This document shows, piece by piece, positions 7,767 through 13,322 of a DNA stretch of 13,322 nucleotides. Made by a program: the position numbers and the translations under genes. Below the pieces are notes generated by a model. The model did not search any database and had not been told where the DNA came from. It saw nothing but the letters and a program-made list of their open reading frames with translations. Numbering within the stretch: the first letter of the stretch is position 1; each line of letters starts with the position of its first letter. Source of the DNA: Gammaproteobacteria bacterium (GTDB lineage Bacteria > Pseudomonadota > Gammaproteobacteria > Pseudomonadales > M0112); assembly GCA_006227085.1 (NCBI GenBank), contig SBFY01000209.1, forward strand, positions 1 through 13,322. The letters run 5' to 3'.

Positions 7767-9041
7767 GTGGCCAGCCAGAAGAAAAAGAACGCGTTTTATG
7801 CCCAGTCTGGCGGCGTCACCGCCGTGATCAATGCCACCGCCTGCGGTGTCATTGAAACGGCCCGCAACCACCGCGACCGCATCGGCAAGGTTTACGCTGG
7901 CAATAACGGCATCATCGGTGCCCTGCGCGAGGAATTGATTGATACCAGCAAGGAAAGTGCGGCCACGATTGCCGCCCTGCGCCACACCCCGTCCGGCGCC
8001 TTTGGCTCCTGTCGTTACAAGCTGAAGAGCCTGGAACAGAACCGTGCCGAATACGAACGCCTGATCGAGGTCTTCAAGGCCCATAACATCGGTTATTTCT
8101 TTTACAACGGCGGTGGCGATTCGGCCGACACCTGCCTGAAAGTTTCACAACTGTCTGCCAAACTCGGTTATCCGATCACCGCCATCCACATTCCCAAAAC
8201 CGTCGACAACGACCTGCCCTTCACCGACACCTGCCCCGGCTTTGGCTCGGTGGCGAAATACGTGGCGATTTCCACCAAGGAAGCCAGCCTGGATGTGGCC
8301 TCCATGTGCGAAAGCTCCACCAAGGTCTTCATCCTCGAGGTGATGGGTCGCCATGCCGGCTGGATCGCTGCTGCCGGCGGCCTCGCTGCCAGCCAGGCCG
8401 GCGAACCACCGCACATCATCCTGTTCCCGGAAGTGGCATTCGATAAGGCCCGGTTCCTCAAGCGCGTGGATGAGACCGTCAAGAAACACGGCTACTGCGT
8501 CATCGTGGCCAGTGAAGGCGCGCAATATGCCGATGGCCGCTTCATTGCCGATGCCGGCAGCGTCGATGCGTTCGGCCACAAGCAGCTGGGTGGCGTGGCT
8601 CCCACACTCGCCGCGATGATCAAAGGCGAGCTCGGTTACAAATACCACTGGGCACTGGCGGATTACCTGCAACGGGCCGCACGCCATATCGCCTCGGCTA
8701 CCGATGTCGAACAAGCCTACGCGGTGGGTAGCGCTGCAGTACAGTTTGCCCTGGATGGAAAGAATGCCACGATGGTGACGATTGAACGCGGCAAGGGCAA
8801 GCAATACCGCTGGTCGATTGGCGAAGCACCGCTGGATAAAGTCGCCAATGTTGAGAAGAAAATGCCGAAAAGCTTCATCACCCGCGATGGCTTTGGCATC
8901 ACCCAGGCCTGCCGGGATTACCTGTCACCACTGATTGCCGGTGAGGATTACCCGCCGTACAAACAGGGTATCCCGCAGTATGCGCAGTTGAAGAAAGTGC
9001 TGGTTGCGAAAAAGTTGCCGGCGTTCAAGCTTTCGAAATAA
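7767..9041 (+). CDS. pfp: Pyrophosphate-dependent 6-phosphofructokinase (PPi-PFK)
   Basis: Reversibly phosphorylates fructose 6-phosphate to fructose 1,6-bisphosphate using pyrophosphate instead of ATP, so it can serve both glycolysis and gluconeogenesis in the cytosol. The 424-residue product starts at GTG 7767 with a good AGGAG. Motifs: AQSGGVTAVINATACGVI (12-29), where SGG replaces the GGDxxG loop start of ATP enzymes; NGGGDSAD (114-121), with Asp118 at the position that is glycine in ATP-PFK and blocks ATP binding; PKTVDND (143-149), the PPi-type signature with lysine instead of the glycine of ATP-type PGTIDND; catalytic Asp147/Asp149; MGRHAGW (193-199) for sugar-phosphate binding. It is the only plus-strand gene here and converges on the paralog remnant, overlapping it by 17 bases. 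Confidence 0.95.
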   Translation: MASQKKKNAFYAQSGGVTAVINATACGVIETARNHRDRIGKVYAGNNGIIGALREELIDTSKESAATIAALRHTPSGAFGSCRYKLKSLEQNRAEYERLIEVFKAHNIGYFFYNGGGDSADTCLKVSQLSAKLGYPITAIHIPKTVDNDLPFTDTCPGFGSVAKYVAISTKEASLDVASMCESSTKVFILEVMGRHAGWIAAAGGLAASQAGEPPHIILFPEVAFDKARFLKRVDETVKKHGYCVIVASEGAQYADGRFIADAGSVDAFGHKQLGGVAPTLAAMIKGELGYKYHWALADYLQRAARHIASATDVEQAYAVGSAAVQFALDGKNATMVTIERGKGKQYRWSIGEAPLDKVANVEKKMPKSFITRDGFGITQACRDYLSPLIAGEDYPPYKQGIPQYAQLKKVLVAKKLPAFKLSK

Positions 9042-9185
9042 GCGATCGCCGGAACGACAAACGTTCAACCACAAACAACAGCAAGGCAAACGGGCATAGC
9101 CAGAGCACGGTCATTAAGACCAGGCCAAACCGCTGTTCGGGAATAATCACCAGCGCTTGTGTCAGGACGGTCGCCCTGTGTGCGC
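9025..9185 (-). pseudogene. 3'-terminal remnant of a third copy of the GT-C-like membrane protein family
   Basis: The minus-strand frame ending at the TGA 9025-9027 reads QALVIIPEQRFGLVLMTVLW followed by a hydrophobic stretch and a basic tail (VERLSFRRSLISKA). This matches the C-termini of the two neighbouring paralogs: ALLIVPEQRFMIVVLVFSW in A and SMLVVPEQRFIAVLLVMMW in B. Only the last helix and its preceding motif remain, about 45 residues. There is no usable start: upstream, the frame runs into the 3' end of gene A in a different frame. It begins right behind the stop of A and ends inside the 3' end of pfp on the opposite strand. A functional small membrane peptide is possible but unsupported, as no ribosome site or start codon fits. 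Confidence 0.7.
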
Positions 9186-9197
9186 TACCCCAATACC

Positions 9198-10856
9198 TCA
9201 CTTCGAGAAACGCACCCCCAAAAACCTTGCCAACGCATGGAAAAACAACCCCATCAGGACTGCTCCCGCTATACACCAGGAAAAAACCAGCACGACAATC
9301 ATGAATCGCTGCTCAGGCACAATAAGTAATGCCTCGCCGCCCATGCCAACCATCAGGATGCCAATACCTCCCGCAACAACACCCAACTGCTTCCTGGACA
9401 GGAAAAGGCCCGCAATCGCCAGCAATGCCACGACAGCATTAAAGACAGCCAGCCAAGGCTTCCATTGCCGGATATCGTCCGGCGGCATTGGTTGATGAAA
9501 ACGGACTACCTCAGGCAACTCATCCAGGGAAACGGCCCATGAATAAAAACTATCGCCGGCTTCAGTGCCAAATGTAATACCCGAGCCGGGTATTTTGCCG
9601 ATCATGATCCCATGGCTACTGGTATCCAGTGGGGTCGCCAACAACTCATATTCCTTGGGCTCCAACCCAAGAAAAACCTGCGTGCTGCCTACAATGGCAT
9701 TATCGCTGTAGCGATACATCGCCAAATCGAGTGTTTTGGGTTTGTCTGCCCATAACCATATCTTCAGCAAATGCGGTGAATTGTGGGTTTGTATGCTGTA
9801 AAAATAAACCAGACCGCCACCTTGATCGGCCGGCTCCTGGATTGTGAATCTATCGGCCGTTTGGGTGCCATCGGGCGCCATGGCCACATCCTGTTGGCGA
9901 GAAAGATTTTCCAGACCCCAAAGATGCGGGTGCCCGACATCTGTTGGGAAATTCTCGCCTAGCGTAAACATGTTCTTGAAAGCACCCAATATATAAGTGT
10001 GCTCCTCATATGTTCCCCAATAGAAATACAACCTGGACGCTAGCAAGCAAATGCCGCCACTGATATCGCCTTGAACCAAGACATCCTTGACACCCAAGGC
10101 CGGCTGACACGGGGAGGACCAATAATACGCTTGCCAAGGATAGAGGGTATCGTAGCCTTGGGCGCTACTGCTGAGGTGAAGACTCCGCGCCTCGCCAGTA
10201 TCAGCAACCGACAAGAAGCTCCACTCCCCCCACTTCTCATGAACCAAATAAACCTGTGCGGCAATAGTGCTTAACGCCAGAAATAGCAATCCATGTGACC
10301 AAGGCCTGCAACGTCGCCAAAACCAGAGCAACGCCCAGCACACCAGCAATAGCACAACTGGATAAAGGTAAAAAGCCCTCACCCAGAGGGATAGCCCGAG
10401 AAAAAGCCCCGCCAACAGCATGCAAACCCATCGCCAGGCATGGCATGACAATATCAGCAACCAGATGGCCAGCAACATAAAAAGCCCGGCTGGCGCATCA
10501 GCCAAGGCGACATGCAACACAGGCCAGAAACCAATCGCGTGCGCAGTGAGACTGACAGTCGCTATTGGCGCTGCCAGCACCGCCACTGGCCATGACCTTA
10601 CAATGGAACTGGAAACCCTTAGCACTGAAATCATCGCCAATACTGATAGCAGTACCGACAGCAGCAACAAACCCAAATGCGCATAAATCAGCGTTTCTGG
10701 AGGCAGGCCGAAATAGTATGGCCACCCAAACCATAAGCTGGCACCAACAGGCCTCAGCGCCTCTTTTACACAAATGCCCTGGGAACCACAATGCGTGCCT
10801 ATATACAAATAATGCCCTGCATCACAACACTGCAAGAAAAATTCTGGGTCTGGCAT
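9198..10856 (-). CDS. Paralog A: GT-C glycosyltransferase-like multispanning membrane protein with an extracytoplasmic beta-sandwich (lectin/CBM-like) module
   Basis: 552 residues from ATG 10856 (AGG five bases upstream; GTG at 10868 is an alternative, with an in-frame stop two codons further up). N-terminal part: CCDAGHYLYIGTHC, then LRPVGASLWF and about six hydrophobic helices, with conserved ALADAPAGLF and RAFYLYP. A loop with two cysteines follows (about 245-315, GTG numbering 254 and 274). Next is a 130-residue beta-rich module (about 326-458) starting VAMAPDGTQTADRF and ending FYSWAVSLDELPEVVRFH. Three final helices include LLIVPEQRFMIVVLVF. The D-x-x-x-Y loop at the start and the PEQRF before the last helix are what I expect of GT-C enzymes, which use polyprenyl-phosphate sugars. 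No database match was available to me, so glycosyltransferase activity is inferred. It is clearly paralogous to gene B. Confidence 0.8.
   Translation of the reverse strand: MPDPEFFLQCCDAGHYLYIGTHCGSQGICVKEALRPVGASLWFGWPYYFGLPPETLIYAHLGLLLLSVLLSVLAMISVLRVSSSIVRSWPVAVLAAPIATVSLTAHAIGFWPVLHVALADAPAGLFMLLAIWLLILSCHAWRWVCMLLAGLFLGLSLWVRAFYLYPVVLLLVCWALLWFWRRCRPWSHGLLFLALSTIAAQVYLVHEKWGEWSFLSVADTGEARSLHLSSSAQGYDTLYPWQAYYWSSPCQPALGVKDVLVQGDISGGICLLASRLYFYWGTYEEHTYILGAFKNMFTLGENFPTDVGHPHLWGLENLSRQQDVAMAPDGTQTADRFTIQEPADQGGGLVYFYSIQTHNSPHLLKIWLWADKPKTLDLAMYRYSDNAIVGSTQVFLGLEPKEYELLATPLDTSSHGIMIGKIPGSGITFGTEAGDSFYSWAVSLDELPEVVRFHQPMPPDDIRQWKPWLAVFNAVVALLAIAGLFLSRKQLGVVAGGIGILMVGMGGEALLIVPEQRFMIVVLVFSWCIAGAVLMGLFFHALARFLGVRFSK
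10817..10833 (-). repeat. 17-bp sequence identical in paralogs A and B (copy in A; second copy at 12824-12840)
   Basis: The stretch encoding most of Q-C-C-D-A is identical at DNA level in both genes (ctgcatcacaacactgc on the plus strand). A second 17-bp identity, ggcgccatggccacatc, encodes DVAMAPDG at 9874-9890 and 11890-11906. These mark the strongest conserved points of the duplicated family. Confidence 0.85.
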
Positions 10857-10908
10857 TTTTACCTGCACCTCTCATGAAGCCTTGCTTCTGGCATTGCCGT
10901 TTTGGAGC

Positions 10909-11094
10909 TCATTTTCTGGTCGCCAATGTGTGCTTGCAATGTAGCACCTCATGCATGAACACCTCATGCATGAACACCCCCTGCTCATGCGAACCCGGGC
11001 CAGCGGGATGTACCAAGAAAGCCCCCTTACACCTATCGCAAGCCTTGATCAGCGAAACCAGTTTTTCGGCAAACTGAACCAGCAATGGATCCAT
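10909..11094 (-). CDS. Doubtful 61-residue cysteine-containing reading frame
   Basis: From ATG 11094 (GGAG three bases upstream, rather close) the minus strand encodes MDPLLVQFAEKLVSLIKACD, then a C-x-x-C (ACDRCKGAFLV), and a tail in which the tandem DNA repeat gives VFMHE twice. The frame stays open further upstream into the 3' end of gene B and is cysteine-rich there too, but without a good start. I recognise no family. It may be chance reading frame in a spacer; it is recorded because it fills most of the gap between the two paralogs. Confidence 0.2.
   Translation of the reverse strand: MDPLLVQFAEKLVSLIKACDRCKGAFLVHPAGPGSHEQGVFMHEVFMHEVLHCKHTLATRK
10911..10939 (-). promoter_or_regulatory. 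Possible promoter for paralog A
   Basis: On the minus strand TTGCAA (10934-10939) and GAAAAT (10911-10916) are 17 bases apart; each matches the sigma-70 consensus at four of six positions. The start would be near 10904, about 50 bases before the ATG at 10856. The tandem palindromes at 10949-10973 lie directly upstream of the -35, where an activator would bind. Confidence 0.3.
10946..10975. repeat. Two perfect tandem copies of a 15-bp unit, each with a 10-bp palindrome
   Basis: The unit acctcatgcatgaac occurs at 10946-10960 and 10961-10975. Each copy contains the palindrome TCATGCATGA (10949-10958 and 10964-10973), centres 15 bp apart. A degenerate third copy (ctcatgcgaac) follows at 10984-10994. 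The placement just upstream of a possible -35 for gene A suggests an operator pair, but a slipped-strand duplication would look the same. Confidence 0.8.
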
Positions 11095-11201
11095 AGGCTC
11101 CAACTCGTTACAGCATGAACCCGTCACGACACAAGCAGAAGCAATATCAAAACGTATTGAAGGGCATGGCGGCGCTGGCGAGAAGGCAAATCTCAACTTC
11201 C

Positions 11202-12866
11202 TCAATACAGCTCCTTGCGCCCAAGTACTTTCCATACCCGCAGCAGGCATTTTCGGTATAAAAACAGCACGGCAGCAAAAACCAGCATCCACATCATCAC
11301 CAAGAGCACAGCGATAAATCGCTGCTCGGGAACCACAAGCATCGACTGCCCAAAGATCAACATCGGGAACAATGCCACCACCCAGTCGGTTCCAGCCATA
11401 TGCTTGCGCAAACGGAACAAAAGGCAGATCACAAACACCATGAACAACCCATTCACCCAAAGCAATGGCGTCATCCAATGGCGCTGATGGTCAATGCGCA
11501 CATCCGGGTGATACACCAGAGGCACATCACTGCGCTCCAACTGGGCACCCCAAGCATAAAAATGCCGCTCTGGATACACAACATCACCGCCATCTGTAAA
11601 CACAGGATCTTGTGGCGCACCGATGCGCACGAGATGAATACTCTTGTCAGGGATTACGCCAGTCACTGACAGTCTCCGTGGCACTCTATCGAGGGAAAAC
11701 TGCTGACTGGCGATTTCCAGTCCATCGGATTCGCGCACCAATGACAGGATAACGACCAGCGGATCATCTGCCCAAAGCCAAGCGCTAAACACATGTGCGA
11801 CCGGATGCCTTGGCTCAAAACCCTGCATCAAAAAGCCTTCGTCATAACCAGCGGGCACCTGGATCTTTTCTGCTGTCAGCAATCCATCCGGCGCCATGGC
11901 CACATCGGGCATTACCTGGACACGATCAAACAACCAAATCGGCCGTTGCTCTAACTGCTCCCTGAAAAGCAGGATATTCCCGTCGCCCTCAAAATATGGT
12001 CTTGGCACCAGATAGGTATACGGGGAATAACTGCCAAAATAAAACCGGTAGCGATTCCACAAAATACAACCTAAACCATGCCATGCACGCTGCTGCCACG
12101 CGCCTTGCAACCCACCGTAATCAACAGCACATTCGGAAAACCATTGATAAGCATCAAAGGGTAATACGGTATCGTAACCTGTTGCCCGACTGGAGAAATG
12201 CGCTGATTTCCAATAGTCACTTTCATCCGGGGCAAGGTAACTGAACACGCCTTCTTCTTTCCATGTACCGTACACCTGGAACAAGATCGGGATAAACAAG
12301 ACGGCAAAACCCAATTCCCGCCAATTACGATGGCGTAGCCATAATAAAAAATACAGGCTCGCCATAATTAGCACTGGGTATAAATAAAACACGCGAATGA
12401 AAGCTGCCAAGCCGAAGCATGTCCCTGAGAACACAAGCCAACCCATTCTTCCGCGTGCCAACAACAAGGACCAGCATGCCAATAAAGCCAGCAAGCCTGC
12501 CGGCGCATCCGCCAGGGTCGAGAACACCAAAGAGTAAAAAACAGGGATATGGATAAGGGCAGATGCCACCAGCAACAACAAACCCTGCCATGCCAAAGTC
12601 GCGCGATCCATTGCCGGCAACAAACGACGCATCCAGGACAATGCTGCCCATGCAGCCAAAAAAACTGATAAAACCAACAGCAGCAAGTGCGGATAGATCA
12701 GCGCTTCAAACGGCAAGCCAAACCGCAACGGCAGGCTGAACCAAAGTACAGCGCCCATCGGGCGCAGCGGATCATAGCAAACCCCTTGGGTAGCACACAG
12801 CGTCGCAATATCCTGATACTGGGCTGCATCACAACACTGCGGCAAAAATGACAACCATCTGTCCAA
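11202..12866 (-). CDS. Paralog B: GT-C glycosyltransferase-like multispanning membrane protein with an extracytoplasmic beta-sandwich (lectin/CBM-like) module
   Basis: 554 residues. N-terminal loop: PQCCDAAQYQDIATLC...GVC (9-30, Cys11, 12, 24, 30), then DPLRPMGAVLWFSLP and about six helices (roughly 57-77, 92-112, 118-136, 143-160, 164-178, 188-200), with conserved LADAPAGL (118-125) and RVFYLYPV. An extracytoplasmic region has two further cysteines (246, 267). A beta-rich module follows (about 318-455), opening DVAMAPDGLLTAEKI and closing FYAWGAQLERSDVPLVYHP, a pattern seen in phage tail-fibre and CBM-like sandwich domains. Three C-terminal helices include MLVVPEQRFIAVLLVM (509-524). The TTG start at 12866 is the only candidate before the in-frame stop of the aldehyde dehydrogenase eight codons upstream. 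It lies 24 bases behind that gene and is probably co-transcribed with it. Function is inferred from fold features only. Confidence 0.82.
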   Translation of the reverse strand: MDRWLSFLPQCCDAAQYQDIATLCATQGVCYDPLRPMGAVLWFSLPLRFGLPFEALIYPHLLLLVLSVFLAAWAALSWMRRLLPAMDRATLAWQGLLLLVASALIHIPVFYSLVFSTLADAPAGLLALLACWSLLLARGRMGWLVFSGTCFGLAAFIRVFYLYPVLIMASLYFLLWLRHRNWRELGFAVLFIPILFQVYGTWKEEGVFSYLAPDESDYWKSAHFSSRATGYDTVLPFDAYQWFSECAVDYGGLQGAWQQRAWHGLGCILWNRYRFYFGSYSPYTYLVPRPYFEGDGNILLFREQLEQRPIWLFDRVQVMPDVAMAPDGLLTAEKIQVPAGYDEGFLMQGFEPRHPVAHVFSAWLWADDPLVVILSLVRESDGLEIASQQFSLDRVPRRLSVTGVIPDKSIHLVRIGAPQDPVFTDGGDVVYPERHFYAWGAQLERSDVPLVYHPDVRIDHQRHWMTPLLWVNGLFMVFVICLLFRLRKHMAGTDWVVALFPMLIFGQSMLVVPEQRFIAVLLVMMWMLVFAAVLFLYRKCLLRVWKVLGRKELY

Positions 12867-12868
12867 AA

Positions 12869-12875
12869 CCTTCCT
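12869..12875 (-). promoter_or_regulatory. Ribosome binding site AGGAAGG supporting the TTG start of paralog B
   Basis: AGGAAGG on the minus strand ends two bases before the TTG at 12866 (AGGA is five bases away), and no ATG or GTG exists in frame before the conserved CCD motif. Confidence 0.65.
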
Positions 12876-12890
12876 ACCCCTGTCCCTGCA

Positions 12891-13322
12891 TCAGCCACTT
12901 AACTTACGCATGAAGCGATTGCCCCACAGGAACTTCATGAATTTCTTTGTCTGGTCGATCTTCTTTTGGGAGTACGGATAGGCTGAAGGCAATTCCTTGC
13001 CACCGAACCGGTCAATGATGATGGGCATGGCATAACAATAGCCTTTCAGGCCCGTCTCGCCATTCACCTGCCCAAGACCACTTTCCTTGCGGCCACCAAA
13101 GGCTGCTTCGGCGATCCCGTAGGTGACAGCCATATCGTTCACACAGACCGAACCGGTATGGATGCGCTCGGCAATCTCGATGCCTTTCTTCTTGTTTTTC
13201 GTCCACACCGTGCCATTCAAGCCATACGGTGAATCATTCGCCAGCTTGATGGCTTCTTCTTCATCACGCACTTTCATGACGCAGGCGATGGGACCAAAAG
13301 TTTCATCGCGCATGATGTCCAT
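12891..13322 (-). CDS. Aldehyde dehydrogenase family protein, C-terminal fragment (cut by window edge)
   Basis: 143 residues of the C-terminal part are visible. They carry the ALDH landmarks MRDETFGPIACVMKV (4-18), LANDSPYGLNGTVW (28-41), GSVCVND (57-63), and AFGGRKESGLGQVNGETGLKG (as AFGGRKESGLGQ then VNGETG), where the FGGxKxSGxG motif lines the NAD site and oligomer interface. The catalytic glutamate and cysteine lie outside the window, so activity cannot be judged. The basic tail (SQKKIDQTKKFMKFLWGNRF) is longer than in typical soluble ALDHs and resembles the family with about 500-residue members acting on fatty or aromatic aldehydes; I cannot choose among them. It precedes paralog B by 24 bases on the same strand. 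Confidence 0.92.
   Translation of the reverse strand: MDIMRDETFGPIACVMKVRDEEEAIKLANDSPYGLNGTVWTKNKKKGIEIAERIHTGSVCVNDMAVTYGIAEAAFGGRKESGLGQVNGETGLKGYCYAMPIIIDRFGGKELPSAYPYSQKKIDQTKKFMKFLWGNRFMRKLSG

Larger units (their letters stand above)
10869..11201. other. 333-base spacer between paralogs B and A
   Basis: No recognisable gene. It contains a tandem 15-bp palindromic repeat (10946-10975), a possible promoter for A (10911-10939) and a weak cysteine-rich reading frame (10909-11094), each listed separately. I see no intrinsic terminator behind gene B, so B and A may be on one transcript with an additional internal promoter. Confidence 0.5.

Noticed and set aside
9052..9066. Hairpin GAACG-ACAAA-CGTTC just after pfp as a terminator
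   Set aside because: Only a five-base stem with no T-run; it also lies inside the paralog remnant.
10565..11077. 170-residue plus-strand frame over the start of gene A and the spacer
   Set aside because: Mostly antisense to the conserved N-terminal part of A and lacking any protein-like pattern.
10869..11201. CRISPR-like array from the tandem repeat
   Set aside because: The two 15-bp units are directly adjacent with no spacers, and no cas genes are present.
12867..12893. Stop-codon readthrough joining the aldehyde dehydrogenase and paralog B, which share a frame
   Set aside because: A good ribosome site precedes the TTG of B, and the 24-base spacer is ordinary for an operon; nothing around the TGA suggests recoding.

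Overview
The window looks like the chromosome of a gammaproteobacterium of moderately high GC. The inference rests on familiar gammaproteobacterial neighbours (proA followed by nadD; mpl followed by ubiX), on gammaproteobacterial-type ProA, TesB, Mpl and UbiX proteins, and on a pyrophosphate-dependent phosphofructokinase of the kind found in some methylotrophic, sulfur-oxidising and xanthomonad-like lineages. I cannot name genus or species.

Layout: everything except one gene lies on the minus strand. From the right edge leftwards these are: the C-terminal part of an aldehyde dehydrogenase (12891-13322); two paralogous membrane proteins, B (11202-12866) and A (9198-10856), separated by a 333-base spacer; and a 3'-end remnant of a third paralog (about 9025-9185). 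The remnant meets, tail to tail, the only plus-strand gene, the PPi-dependent phosphofructokinase pfp (7767-9041). A 171-base divergent region separates pfp from a tightly packed minus-strand cluster mpl-ubiX-RND exporter-LON-domain protein (7595 down to 2510; overlaps of 8 bases or gaps of 2 bases). After a 257-base gap come tesB (1404-2252), then proA (64-1320), whose stop overlaps the start of nadD (cut by the left edge).

Function: the left two thirds is housekeeping: proline synthesis (ProA), NAD synthesis (NadD), acyl-CoA thioester hydrolysis (TesB), peptidoglycan recycling (Mpl), prenyl-FMN supply for ubiquinone synthesis (UbiX), an inner-membrane RND/MMPL-type exporter, and reversible PPi-linked glycolysis/gluconeogenesis (Pfp).

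The accessory part is the right third (about 9.0-12.9 kb), which has lower GC in sampled lines. The two large paralogs combine a GT-C glycosyltransferase-like membrane scaffold with an extracytoplasmic beta-sandwich module whose motifs (MAPDG...TA near its start, YAWGAQLE near its end) resemble those of phage tail-fibre and lectin-like domains. They also share a conserved cysteine pattern and, unusually, lack the N-terminal transmembrane helix that normally precedes the catalytic loop of GT-C enzymes. A third degraded copy and a 15-bp tandem palindromic repeat next to a possible promoter suggest a locus shaped by duplication. This family is the best candidate for an undescribed system here, probably envelope glycan or lipid modification, but its substrate cannot be read from the sequence.
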